This document shows positions 53,592-63,142 of a DNA stretch of 64,000 bases, in pieces. The stretch is from Acidimicrobiales bacterium (GTDB taxonomy: Bacteria; Actinomycetota; Acidimicrobiia; Acidimicrobiales; RAAP-2): positions 1 to 64,000 of the forward strand of contig JANXWA010000013.1 of assembly GCA_025351385.1 (NCBI GenBank). Reading direction: 5' to 3'. Position 1 is the stretch's first letter; the number at the start of each line of letters is the position of its first letter. The position numbers and the translations under genes were made by a program. Under the pieces are notes generated by a model, which saw only the letters and a list, made by a program, of their open reading frames with translations, was not told where the DNA came from and did not search any database.

Positions 53592-55589
53592 ATGGCCGAC
53601 GCGTTATACCCCGGAGCGACTGAACTGGAGGGACGGGCGATACGCGAGATCGCCGCCCTGGCCATGGACGCGCCGGCGGCGGCCAAGTCCGGTCACTCCG
53701 GGACGGCGATGGCGCTCGCGCCACTGGGCGTGATGCTGTTTTCGCGGATACTGCGTCACGACCCGTCTGATGCGCTTTGGAGCGATCGCGACCGTTTCAT
53801 CCTGAGTTGCGGACACGCCTCGATCCTCCAGTACGGACTTGCGCACGTCTTCGGCTACGACGTCCAGCCCGCGGACCTGCGCGCGTTCCGCCAGCCCCAC
53901 TCGCGCACCCCCGGCCATCCGGAGAACGGCGTGACCGCGACCGTCGAGGTCACGACCGGACCGCTGGGACAGGGCATCGCCAACGGCGTGGGCATGGCGT
54001 TGGCCGAGCGGATCCTGCGCCACGACTACGGATCAGAGTTGGTCGACCACCGGACCTGGGTTATGGCCGGTGACGGTTGTCTCGAAGAGGGCATCAGCCA
54101 CGAAGCGGCCTCCCTGGCCGGGTCTCTCGGGCTCGACCGTCTCACCGTCTTCTACGACGACAACCACATCACGATCGACGGTCCGACCGAGCTGGCCCTG
54201 CACGACGACGCGCCGGCGAGATTCGCCGCCTACGGCTGGCACGTGGTCAACGTAGGCGAGAAGTCCAATGACCTCGAAGCGCTCGAGGCGGCGACCCGTG
54301 AGGCGATCGCGGTGACCGATCGTCCGACCTTGGTGATCGTGCGCTCGCACATCGGTTTCCCCTCCCCGGAGATGATGGACCGGCGCGAGGCGCACGGCTC
54401 GCCCTTTGGTGCCTCGGCGATATCGAACGCGAAGGCCCTCCTGGGCGTGCCCGACGAGCCCTTCTTCCTGGACCCCGAACTACCCCTCCAGGTCGTCGCG
54501 TCGATCTCCGCCCAACGCGACGCGCGAGTCGAGTGGGAGAAGCGCCTCGCGGTCTCCGGAGCGACGGGGGCGTTGCTCCTCGGCCAGTTGAACACAAACG
54601 GTGCCGCCAACGTCACGACCCGGCCCGACCGCTACGAGCCGGGCTCGATGGTGGCGACGCGCAAGGCCATGCAGCGCGCGATGGATGTGCTCGCCCCTCA
54701 GACCCGTGGACTGACGGCCGGCTCAGCAGACCTCACCGACAACACCGGCGTCGTGCTCAACCATTCGTCCGCTCAGGGCGTGGCCAGTCCCGGCGGCCGT
54801 CAGATCCATTACGGCGTGCGCGAGTTCGCCATGGGCGCGACGCTCGTCGGCCAAGCTCTGCATGGTGGATTCCGCCCGGCCGGATCGACTTTCTTCGTGT
54901 TCAGCGACTACATGCGCCCGGCGATCCGTCTCGCGTCGCTCAGTGGCGCCGGGGTGCTGTTCGTCTTCACCCACGACTCGGTCGGCGTAGGCGAGGACGG
55001 TCCGACCCACCAGCCGGTCGAGCACCTGATGGCGTTGCGCACGATGCCGCGACTACACGTCGTACGACCGTCGGACGCCAATGAGGCAATGGACCTCATC
55101 GAGGGATTCCTGAGCGACCCCGAGCCGCCCACGACGGCGCTCGTCCTGTCGCGCCAGGACATGCCCGTCTTCGACGTTGCCGCCGCCGAAGTCTCCGCCC
55201 GGGGCGCCCGGCGGGGCGGTTACGTCGTACGCGAGAGCGTCGACGCCATCTTCACCCTGGTCGGTACCGGTTCGGAAGTCGCACTCTGCCTCGCCGCCAG
55301 CGACGAATTGGCCGCCCTCGGGCTCGCCACCCGAGTCGTCGCCCTGCCGTGCTGGACGTGCTTCGACGACCAGCCCAGCGACTACCGCGAGTCGGTACTT
55401 CGCCGCAGCGTCCCTTCGGTGGCCCTCGAAGCCGGCGCCACGCTCGGTTGGACGAAGTACGTCGACGCGGCCTACGGTATCGACTCCTTCGGCCTGTCGG
55501 CTCCCGGCGGATACGTCTTTGACTACTTCAACGTCACGTCGGCGACCCTCGTCGCCCACGTCCGTGAGACCCTAGGAGCGACGACATGA
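53592..55589 (+). CDS. tkt: transketolase
   Basis: 665 residues, thiamine diphosphate enzyme of the pentose phosphate pathway. AAKSGHSGTAMALAPL, GHPENGVTATVEVTTGPLGQGIANGVGMA, ThDP motif GDGCLEEGISHEAAS to DDNHITIDG, and HDSVGVGEDGPTHQPVEHL are all conserved. ATG at 53592 is 7 nt after TACTCT (53579-53584); the longer frame upstream lies in the thioesterase region. Leads tkt-tal-pgi. Confidence 0.96.
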   Translation: MADALYPGATELEGRAIREIAALAMDAPAAAKSGHSGTAMALAPLGVMLFSRILRHDPSDALWSDRDRFILSCGHASILQYGLAHVFGYDVQPADLRAFRQPHSRTPGHPENGVTATVEVTTGPLGQGIANGVGMALAERILRHDYGSELVDHRTWVMAGDGCLEEGISHEAASLAGSLGLDRLTVFYDDNHITIDGPTELALHDDAPARFAAYGWHVVNVGEKSNDLEALEAATREAIAVTDRPTLVIVRSHIGFPSPEMMDRREAHGSPFGASAISNAKALLGVPDEPFFLDPELPLQVVASISAQRDARVEWEKRLAVSGATGALLLGQLNTNGAANVTTRPDRYEPGSMVATRKAMQRAMDVLAPQTRGLTAGSADLTDNTGVVLNHSSAQGVASPGGRQIHYGVREFAMGATLVGQALHGGFRPAGSTFFVFSDYMRPAIRLASLSGAGVLFVFTHDSVGVGEDGPTHQPVEHLMALRTMPRLHVVRPSDANEAMDLIEGFLSDPEPPTTALVLSRQDMPVFDVAAAEVSARGARRGGYVVRESVDAIFTLVGTGSEVALCLAASDELAALGLATRVVALPCWTCFDDQPSDYRESVLRRSVPSVALEAGATLGWTKYVDAAYGIDSFGLSAPGGYVFDYFNVTSATLVAHVRETLGATT

Positions 55590-56698
55590 CCCGACTGCAC
55601 TCGCTCTACGACGAGTTCGGGCAGAGTCCGTGGATCGACAACATCCGTCGCGACTGGCTGAACGACGGCACCCTCGCGGACCTTGTTCGCCAGGGTATCC
55701 GCGGGGTCACGTCGAACCCGTCGATCTTCGCCAAGGCCTTCGCGACGTCCAGCGCCTACGACGGGTTGCTCGCCGAGTCGGACGACCGTGACGCGGAGGC
55801 CGTCTTCGAACGACTGGCGGTCGCCGACGTCCGTGACGCCTGTGACGTGCTGCGTGAGGTCCACGACTCGTCGCGCGCCGACTTCGCCTCGGGGACCCGG
55901 CGCTACTGCGACGGCTTCGTGTCGCTCGAGGTATCGCCCCGTCTCGCCCGTGACGGTGCGGCCACGGTCGTGGCCGCGAAGCGCCTGGCGAGCGAGGTCG
56001 ACCGTGACAACCTCATGATCAAGATCCCGGCGACCCGCGAAGGACTGCCCGCGATTCGTGAGGTGCTCGGTGCCGGCATCAACGTGAACGTAACGTTGAT
56101 CTTCTCGCTCGAGCGCTACGACGAGGTGCTCAGCGCGTGGATGGACGGCCTCGAGCTGGCTCGCGCGCACGGCCACGACCTGAGTGCGATCGCGAGCGTG
56201 GCGTCGTTCTTCGTCTCGCGGGTCGACTCCGCAGTCGACGCCCTTCTCCCCAAAGGCGACCCCAGGCGCGGAACCACCGCGAACGCCCAGGTCGCCGGCG
56301 CCTACGTCACGAATCGTCAGCGACTCGCCAGCGAACGGGCGCGAACTCTGCTCGCGGATGGTGCCCAAGTGCAACGACCCCTGTGGGCATCGACCTCGAC
56401 CAAGAACCCGGCCTATGACGACCTGCTCTACGTCGACCCCATCGTCGCCAATGAAACGGTCAACACGATGCCCGACGCGACGCTGGCCGGCGTTCTCGAC
56501 CACGGTGTCTTCGCCGCTTCGAGACTGCTGGCCAAGGAGGACTGTCACGAGGCGGCGGCCCGTCTCGAGGACCTGCCCGCGACCATCTCGTTGGCGGCCG
56601 TCACCGAGAGGCTCGAGATCGACGGCGTACAGGCCTTCGTCGACTCCTACGAGGAGCTGCTCGCGACGGTGTCGGCGAAACTCGAAGGTTCGAAGTAG
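55586..56698 (+). CDS. tal: transaldolase
   Basis: 370 residues, the long actinobacterial type. Schiff-base Lys in NLMIKIPATREGLPAI; GVTSNPSIFAKA and NVTLIFSLERY are signatures. Transfers dihydroxyacetone between sugar phosphates. ATGA overlap with tkt. Confidence 0.95.
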   Translation: MTRLHSLYDEFGQSPWIDNIRRDWLNDGTLADLVRQGIRGVTSNPSIFAKAFATSSAYDGLLAESDDRDAEAVFERLAVADVRDACDVLREVHDSSRADFASGTRRYCDGFVSLEVSPRLARDGAATVVAAKRLASEVDRDNLMIKIPATREGLPAIREVLGAGINVNVTLIFSLERYDEVLSAWMDGLELARAHGHDLSAIASVASFFVSRVDSAVDALLPKGDPRRGTTANAQVAGAYVTNRQRLASERARTLLADGAQVQRPLWASTSTKNPAYDDLLYVDPIVANETVNTMPDATLAGVLDHGVFAASRLLAKEDCHEAAARLEDLPATISLAAVTERLEIDGVQAFVDSYEELLATVSAKLEGSK

Positions 56699-56701
56699 TC
56701 C

Positions 56702-58015
56702 GTGACCGACGACGACACGGTCCAGCGCCTGCTCTCGAGCGACGCCTCCCTGTTCGCCGGCGGGACGGCCCCTCACGCGATTGGCTGGCTCCGCCACCCC
56801 GAGCGCTACCTCGACGCCTGGCTCGATCACGTCTCGTCGCTGCTCCCGCGCCGCCACGAGCGCACCCTGCTACTTGGGATGGGCGGCTCGTCGTCACCGG
56901 CCCGTCTCTACACCGAGAGTCGCTCCGACAACCAGTTGACCGTGATCGACACCTCGAACCCCGACACCGTCGCGGCGATCGAGTTCACCGGCGTCAACGT
57001 CATCGCCTCGTCGAAGTCGGGCGGCACCATCGAGACCCAGGCCCTGCTCGCCCACGCCCTCGCCAACGGTCTCGAAGCCCAGGACCTGGTGGTGATCACC
57101 GATTCGGGCACTGTGCTCGAAGAGCTCGGCTACTCACTTGGCGCCATGGTTTTCGAGGGCGACCCCGAGACCGGGGGTCGGTTCTCGGGCCTCTCCCCCT
57201 TCGGTCTCATCCCCGCGCTCTACGCCGGCTGGTCCGTCGACGAGCTGCGCACCGAACTGACGGCGTGCTTCCTCAGCCACGAACTTTGCGTGCGGGCCGT
57301 CAACCACGCCGCCGACCTCGCCCGGCTGGTCATCGGTGGTGAGGCGCACTTCTCCCTCGGTGCCGACCCCATCTCCTCGGGGGGTGCACTCTGGCTCGAG
57401 CAGCTCGTCGCCGAGACGACCGGCAAGGACGGTCGAGGCTTCGTCCCGGTGGTCGAGGGAAGGGTCCAGGACTACCTACCTCGCGACATGATGTACTGGC
57501 ATCTCGTCGCGTCGCTACTGGCCCGCCACCTCGACGTCGACCCCTTCAATCAACCAGACGTCGAACGCGCGAAGAGTGACGTCTTCACCCTGTTGGAGGA
57601 CGCCGTGTCCTGGGAGGGCTCGCCGCGCGACGCCGACTCGATGCACGCGTCACTCACCAAGGCGAACTACGTCACCCTGCAGGTCTACGCCCCGCTCGCA
57701 GTCTCGGAGTCCCTCGGGCACCTGCGCACGCGCACCGAGGCGGCGTTCGGCACGACCACGGCGAACCTCGGGCCACGCTACTTGCACTCGACGGGCCAGC
57801 TGCACAAGGGCGGGCCCGCTGGCGACGTCGGCGTCCAGATCGTCCAGCGTCCCACGACGCCGCCCACGCGCATCAAGGGACGGCGCTACACGTTCCACGA
57901 CCTGCACATGGCCCAGGCCCAGAGCGACCAGCGCGCGATGATCGCCGCCGGGCGAGCGGTGTTCCAACTGGTCGTCGACGACCTCGACGAGGCGGCCGTG
58001 CTTTTGGGCCTCTGA
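56702..58015 (+). CDS. pgi: glucose-6-phosphate isomerase (short form)
   Basis: 437 residues, shorter than the usual 500-550. Sugar-isomerase domains with LLLGMGGSSSPARL, SSKSGGTIETQAL and GDPETGGRFSGLSPFGLIP, as in the pgi part of tal-pgi fusions. The catalytic Glu and His region is less clear, so confidence is a little lower. GTG start 3 nt after tal. A fused tal-pgi is common elsewhere; here they are separate genes. Confidence 0.86.
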   Translation: MTDDDTVQRLLSSDASLFAGGTAPHAIGWLRHPERYLDAWLDHVSSLLPRRHERTLLLGMGGSSSPARLYTESRSDNQLTVIDTSNPDTVAAIEFTGVNVIASSKSGGTIETQALLAHALANGLEAQDLVVITDSGTVLEELGYSLGAMVFEGDPETGGRFSGLSPFGLIPALYAGWSVDELRTELTACFLSHELCVRAVNHAADLARLVIGGEAHFSLGADPISSGGALWLEQLVAETTGKDGRGFVPVVEGRVQDYLPRDMMYWHLVASLLARHLDVDPFNQPDVERAKSDVFTLLEDAVSWEGSPRDADSMHASLTKANYVTLQVYAPLAVSESLGHLRTRTEAAFGTTTANLGPRYLHSTGQLHKGGPAGDVGVQIVQRPTTPPTRIKGRRYTFHDLHMAQAQSDQRAMIAAGRAVFQLVVDDLDEAAVLLGL

Positions 58016-58030
58016 GCGTAGGATGCCTAG

Positions 58031-60289
58031 ATGACGTCACTGCAACGGTCCACCACGTACGAAGACCTGTTGGAAGCCCCGCTGGAAGAACTGGCGAGCC
58101 TCGCCTTCGCCCGCGCTCGCCAAGCCCACGGATACGTCGTCACCTACTCGCCCAAAGTCTTCATCCCGCTTACGAAGCTCTGTCGCGACCGATGCGGCTA
58201 CTGCACCTTTGCCCAAGCCCCCGCGCACGTCGAGTCGCCGTACATGAGCCTCGACGAGGTCATGGCCGTGGCGCAGGCCGGACGCGACGCCGGCTGCACC
58301 GAGGCCCTCTTCACCCTCGGTGAGCGGCCCGAGCTGCGCTACGACGAGGCGGCCCGTTGGCTCGCCGCACGCGGCTACCAGTCGACCGTCGACTACGTCG
58401 CCAACGCCGCCCAGATGGTCCTTGAGGGCACCGGGCTGTTGCCTCACGCCAACGCCGGCGCCCTGTACGCCAACGAGTTGGCCCAGCTGCGCTCGGTGGC
58501 GGCCTCCCAGGGCATGATGCTCGAGTCACTGGCCGACCTGGCGGCTCACCGGCTTGCCCCCGACAAGGACCCCCAGCGGCGCCTCGACACTCTGCGCTTC
58601 GCCGGTGAACTGCGTATTCCCTTCACTACGGGCCTGCTCGTCGGCATCGGAGAAACCCGTCGCCAGCGCCTCGACACACTCGAGGCGATCGCGCGGCTCC
58701 ACGAGGTGTTCGGCCACGTCCAAGAGGTCATCATCCAGAACTTCCTGCCCAAGCCTCGCACCGCCATGGCCAACGAACCGGCCGCGAGCGACGACGAGTT
58801 CCACTGGACGATCGCCGTGGCGCGACTGATCCTGCCCGATTCGGTGCACCTGCAGGCGCCGCCGAACTTGAGTGACGACCCGACGAGGCTGCTCACCCTC
58901 GGAATCGACGACTTCGGGGGGATCTCGCCGGTCACCGCCGACCACGTCAACCCCGAGCGCGCGTGGCCGGCGGTCGAGGTGCTGGCCATGGAGTGCGACG
59001 ACCGGGGCTTCAACCTGGTGCCCCGGCTCACGATCTACCCCGAATTTATCGCGACGGCCGGCTTCCTGGACGAGAAGGTCCGCCCCTACGTCCTGGCCCA
59101 CGCCGACTCGTCGTTCCTCGCGCGCAACGACGTCTGGGCGCCGGGTACCGACGTCACACCGCCGCCCGCGCCGACCTCGCGTTCGCTCACGAGCGAGGTC
59201 ACGTCGCTGCTCGCGCGCTACCGGCCGGGCTACGAGTTCGACCGGACCGAGCTCGTCACGCTCTTCAACGCGCGCGGCGCGGACTTCAACGCCGTGGTCG
59301 AGCGCGCCGACGACGTGCGGCGCGCGCTCGTCGGCGAACCGGTCAGCTTCGTCATCAACCGCAACATCAACTACACGAATGTCTGCACCTTCAAGTGCCG
59401 ATTCTGCGCCTTCTCCAAGGGCCCCCTGTCGCTCAATCTGCGCGGTGATCCCTACCTGCTGACCCTCGACGAGATCAGTGAGCGGGTCCGCGAGGCCGAG
59501 GCCAAGGGCGCGACCGAGGTCTGTCTGCAGGGCGGCATCCACCCGAAGTTCGACGGCGACTACTACATCGACGTCGTCGCCGCGGTGAGGGCCGGCTCGC
59601 CCACCATCCACATCCACGCCTTCAGCGCGCTCGAGGTCTTCGAGGGAGCACGCCGCTCGGAACAGGATCTCGTGACGTACCTCACGCGTCTGAAGGACGC
59701 CGGTCTGAAGACGCTGCCGGGCACCGCCGCCGAGATTCTCGATGACGACGTTCGCGCGGTCCTCTGTCCCGACAAGATCAACTCCCAGCAGTGGCTCGAC
59801 GTGCACCGCGCGGCTCACGGGGTCGGACTGCGCTCGAACATCACGATCATGTTCGGAGCCGTCGAGGGCGTGGACAGCTGGGCGACCCACCTGCTGCGCA
59901 CGAGGGAGCTGCAACGAGAGACCGGCGGCTTCACCGAGTTCGTCCCGTTGCCCTTCGTGCACATGGCCACGCCGATCTTCCTCAAGGGGCGCTCGCGCCG
60001 GGGCCCGACCTTTCGCGAGGCGGTGCTGATGCACGCGGTGGCGCGACTGCACTACGCCACGCTGATCGACAACATCCAGGTGAGCTGGGTGAAGATGGGC
60101 GTCGCGGGATCTCGTCGCATCCTCCAGGCCGGCGCCAACGACCTCGGCGGCACCCTGATGGACGAGAACATCTCGCGCGCCGCCGGCGCCACGCACGGCC
60201 AGGAGATGGACGTCGAGAACCTGCGCGACCTGGTCGCCCCACTCGGTCGCCCGCTCCACCAGCGCAGCACCCTCTACCAGACGCTGTAG
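58031..60289 (+). CDS. fbiC: 7,8-didemethyl-8-hydroxy-5-deazariboflavin synthase FbiC
   Basis: 752 residues, CofG and CofH fused. Two radical-SAM clusters: Cys51, Cys55, Cys58 (CRDRCGYC) and Cys452, Cys456, Cys459 (CTFKCRFC). Together they build the F420 chromophore from tyrosine and the riboflavin precursor. ATG 6 nt after TAGGAT (58019-58024). A strong marker for F420 use in this organism. Confidence 0.96.
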   Translation: MTSLQRSTTYEDLLEAPLEELASLAFARARQAHGYVVTYSPKVFIPLTKLCRDRCGYCTFAQAPAHVESPYMSLDEVMAVAQAGRDAGCTEALFTLGERPELRYDEAARWLAARGYQSTVDYVANAAQMVLEGTGLLPHANAGALYANELAQLRSVAASQGMMLESLADLAAHRLAPDKDPQRRLDTLRFAGELRIPFTTGLLVGIGETRRQRLDTLEAIARLHEVFGHVQEVIIQNFLPKPRTAMANEPAASDDEFHWTIAVARLILPDSVHLQAPPNLSDDPTRLLTLGIDDFGGISPVTADHVNPERAWPAVEVLAMECDDRGFNLVPRLTIYPEFIATAGFLDEKVRPYVLAHADSSFLARNDVWAPGTDVTPPPAPTSRSLTSEVTSLLARYRPGYEFDRTELVTLFNARGADFNAVVERADDVRRALVGEPVSFVINRNINYTNVCTFKCRFCAFSKGPLSLNLRGDPYLLTLDEISERVREAEAKGATEVCLQGGIHPKFDGDYYIDVVAAVRAGSPTIHIHAFSALEVFEGARRSEQDLVTYLTRLKDAGLKTLPGTAAEILDDDVRAVLCPDKINSQQWLDVHRAAHGVGLRSNITIMFGAVEGVDSWATHLLRTRELQRETGGFTEFVPLPFVHMATPIFLKGRSRRGPTFREAVLMHAVARLHYATLIDNIQVSWVKMGVAGSRRILQAGANDLGGTLMDENISRAAGATHGQEMDVENLRDLVAPLGRPLHQRSTLYQTL

Positions 60290-60291
60290 CC

Positions 60292-61269
60292 ATGAGCGAC
60301 CTGATCGAGGCGTTCCTGCGCGACATCGAGAGCGCGTCGGGCCAGTCACCCGAACGGCTCGAGGTCCTGCGATCATTGCTCACCAAGTTCGTGGAGCTCG
60401 CCACCTTCGACTCGGACCTCGACGACCTACGCGTCGCAGTGACGGCACTGAACGAGCTGCTGGAGGCCTCCACGCTCTTCGCGCAGTGGCGCGGACACCC
60501 GAAGCTGGCGGTATTCGGCTCGGCGCGCACCAAATCCGACAACCCCCTGTTCGAGATGGCCCGCCAGCTCAGCGCCGAAATGGCGCAGCGTGGCTGGATG
60601 ACGGTCTCGGGAGCCGGGCCGGGAATCATGGAGGCCTCGGCCAAGGGGGCCGGACGAGAACACACGCTGGGCGTCAACATCGAACTGCCCTTCGAGCAGT
60701 TCGCCAACCCCTTCATCGACGCCGAGACGATGCTCGTCGCGATGCAGTACTTCTTCACGCGAAAGGTCGCGATGACCCGGCCCTCCAACGCGTTCGCGAT
60801 CTTCCCCGGAGGCCTCGGGACGATGGATGAGGCCTTCGAGGTGTTGACACTGCTGCACACCGGAAAGTCCACCCCGGCGCCCGTCGTTCTCGTGGACACC
60901 CCCGAGGGAAGCTTCTGGAGCCAGTGGATGGATTTCGTGGTGAACGCGATCGTCGCTGACGACTACATCGGGCCGCGCGACATGTGTCTGGTGCGCGTCT
61001 GCACGTCGATTCCCGAGGCCGTCGCGGAGATCGAGCACTTCTACTCCAACTACGAGAGCTTCGCCGTCCAGGATCGCCGTGGCACGATCAAGGTCAAACG
61101 GGCTCCCACCGACGCGCAATTGGCGGCGCTCGCCTCGGAGGTTCCACGCTTCGCCGAAGGCCGTGGGTACGTTGTGGAAGACGACCACACGATCACGTTC
61201 AACTTCGACGGGCGCAACTACGTCAATCTTCGCCTGCTGATCGACCGGATCAACGGATGGGGCGGCTAG
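60292..61269 (+). CDS. LOG-family Rossmann protein
   Basis: 325 residues. Motif PGGLGTMDEAFE and FGSARTKSDNPLFEMARQL, GAGPGIMEAS fit the lysine-decarboxylase-like LOG family, some of which release cytokinin-type bases from nucleotides. An N-terminal helical region of about 70 residues and a C-terminal 60-residue tail are extra. Starts 2 nt after fbiC. Stop shared (CTAG) with the small convergent gene. Confidence 0.87.
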   Translation: MSDLIEAFLRDIESASGQSPERLEVLRSLLTKFVELATFDSDLDDLRVAVTALNELLEASTLFAQWRGHPKLAVFGSARTKSDNPLFEMARQLSAEMAQRGWMTVSGAGPGIMEASAKGAGREHTLGVNIELPFEQFANPFIDAETMLVAMQYFFTRKVAMTRPSNAFAIFPGGLGTMDEAFEVLTLLHTGKSTPAPVVLVDTPEGSFWSQWMDFVVNAIVADDYIGPRDMCLVRVCTSIPEAVAEIEHFYSNYESFAVQDRRGTIKVKRAPTDAQLAALASEVPRFAEGRGYVVEDDHTITFNFDGRNYVNLRLLIDRINGWGG

Positions 61270-61463
61270 TCCTCGGGCGCGCCGCGCAACAGGACCTCGG
61301 CCTTTTGCAGGCTGCGTCGGACCTTCGCCAGACGCCGCTCCATCTCCTTGGCCTCGTCGGCGCCGTCGGCGCGCAACTGGGCCCGCACCGTCTCGAAGAT
61401 CGCGTCGGCCACGCGGCCCTCGAGGTTTGAGACCTCGTTGGCGAGGTCGGTGAGCGACTCCAC
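61266..61463 (-). CDS. small coiled-coil protein, 65 residues
   Basis: GTG start overlapping the stop of the acyl-CoA synthetase by one base (TAGTG). Sequence [18 protein letters not shown] and [19 protein letters not shown] predicts two helices with heptad spacing. Function unknown. Confidence 0.6.
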   Translation of the reverse strand: MESLTDLANEVSNLEGRVADAIFETVRAQLRADGADEAKEMERRLAKVRRSLQKAEVLLRGAPED

Positions 61464-63079
61464 TACTCGAGCACCACGACGTCGAGGGCTCCGTCGGCGT
61501 ACTGGGCGCGCAGCACCTTCTTGTCGAACTTGCCGACGCTGGTCTTGGGCACGGCCTCGATGAAGCACCAGCGCTCGGGTAGCCACCACTTGGCCACCCG
61601 CGGTGCGAGGAAGTCGCGCAGCTCCTCGGCGCTCGCCGACGCGCCGGGGCGCAGCACCACGCAGCACAGCGGCCGTTCCTGCCAGCGGTCGTCGGGCACC
61701 GCAATGACGGCGGCCTCGAAGACCGCTGGGTGGGCCATCACCGTCACCTCGAGCTCCACCGAGCTGATCCACTCACCCCCGGACTTGATGACGTCCTTGG
61801 TCCGGTCGCTGATCACCATGAAGCCCTCGCCGTCGAGGGTGCCGATGTCGCCGGTGCGCAGCCATCCGTCGCGGAACTTCTCGGGCTCGTCGACGCCGAA
61901 GTACGAGGCGGTGATCCACGGACCGCGGATCTCGAACTCCCCCACCGTCTTGCCGTCGCGCGGCAGGACGGTGCCGTCCTCGGCGGTGACGCGGACCTCG
62001 ACGCCCGCCACGACCCGACCGGCCTTCACCCGGTAGTCGATCTCGTGGTCCTCGGGCGTGCCCGCCGGCGGGATCGAGACGGCGGCGAGGGGGCTCGTCT
62101 CGGTCATCCCCCAGCCCTGGATCAGGTGGATCCCGTACCGATCGCGGAACGCCTCGATCATGACCCGCGGCACGGCCGAGCCGCCGGCGAGAACGCCGCG
62201 CAGGCTCGAGAAGTCGGCCTCGGGATTGTTCTCGGCGACGCGCAGCACGTCGTTCCAAATGGTCGGGACGCCGAGCGAGATCGTCGGGCGCAACTCGCGG
62301 ATCATCTTCACGATCGGCTCGCCCTGGAGGAACATCTGGGGCATGATCAGCTCAGTGCCCGCGAGGAATGCGGTGAAGGCGGCCCCCCAGGCGTTGACGT
62401 GGAACATCGGCACGATGAGCAGGCAGCGGTCCCGCTCGCACAGCCCGATTGAGTTCGCAGTCGTCGAGGCCATGGAGTGCAGCCAGGTCGAGCGGTGTGA
62501 GTAGACGACGCCCTTGGGGTTGCCGGTCGTGCCCGACGTGTAGCACATGATGGCCGCGGAACGCTCGTCCAGCACCGGCCACTCGAAGCCGGGGCGCTGC
62601 GCGGTGAGGAACTCCTCGTAGTCGATGGTCTCGCCGAGGGCGCCGCTCTCGTCGTGCCCGTGGACGATGATGTGGCGCACCGAGGGGATCTGGTCGCGGA
62701 CCTTGGCGAGCAGGGGCACGAGCGAACTGTCCACGATGATGACCTGGTCCTCGGCGTGGTTGATGATGTAGGCCAACTGCTCGGGGAAGAGACGGATGTT
62801 GAGCGTGTGCAGCACGGCCCCCATGCAGGGAACGGCGATGTAGGCCTCCATGTGCGCCTGGTTGTTCCACATGAACGTGGCGACCCTATCGCCCGGCGCC
62901 ACCCCGAGGTCGATGAGGGCGGCGGCGAGCTGTTCAGCCCGCTTGGACACCTGGAAGAACGTGGCCTCCTCGACGCCCTCGGGCGTGACGGTGAAGATCT
63001 TCTTGTCGGCGTAGATGAACTCACCGTGTCGGATGATGCCACTGATGAGCAGTGGGGCGTCCTGCATCGTGCTCTGCAC
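61463..63079 (-). CDS. long-chain acyl-CoA synthetase-like AMP-forming ligase
   Basis: 538 residues. AMP-binding motif [21 protein letters not shown] and the hinge [15 protein letters not shown], then the A10 Lys in [10 protein letters not shown]. Activates a fatty acid with ATP and CoA. The GTG has a GAGGAGGAACT ribosome site. AlkK-like medium or long chain specificity is likely but not proven. Confidence 0.92.
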   Translation of the reverse strand: MQSTMQDAPLLISGIIRHGEFIYADKKIFTVTPEGVEEATFFQVSKRAEQLAAALIDLGVAPGDRVATFMWNNQAHMEAYIAVPCMGAVLHTLNIRLFPEQLAYIINHAEDQVIIVDSSLVPLLAKVRDQIPSVRHIIVHGHDESGALGETIDYEEFLTAQRPGFEWPVLDERSAAIMCYTSGTTGNPKGVVYSHRSTWLHSMASTTANSIGLCERDRCLLIVPMFHVNAWGAAFTAFLAGTELIMPQMFLQGEPIVKMIRELRPTISLGVPTIWNDVLRVAENNPEADFSSLRGVLAGGSAVPRVMIEAFRDRYGIHLIQGWGMTETSPLAAVSIPPAGTPEDHEIDYRVKAGRVVAGVEVRVTAEDGTVLPRDGKTVGEFEIRGPWITASYFGVDEPEKFRDGWLRTGDIGTLDGEGFMVISDRTKDVIKSGGEWISSVELEVTVMAHPAVFEAAVIAVPDDRWQERPLCCVVLRPGASASAEELRDFLAPRVAKWWLPERWCFIEAVPKTSVGKFDKKVLRAQYADGALDVVVLE

Positions 63080-63142
63080 AGTTCCTCCTCGACGACAACC
63101 GTTGGGTCGATGCTACAAACTCCCGGCACGTGGACCCGGGCA

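Noticed and set aside
58526..60376. 616-residue open frame antisense to fbiC (and a 475-residue one at 7309-8736)
   Set aside because: Shadows of strongly conserved genes in high-GC DNA; composition is Arg/Val/Asp/Gly-rich with no motif.
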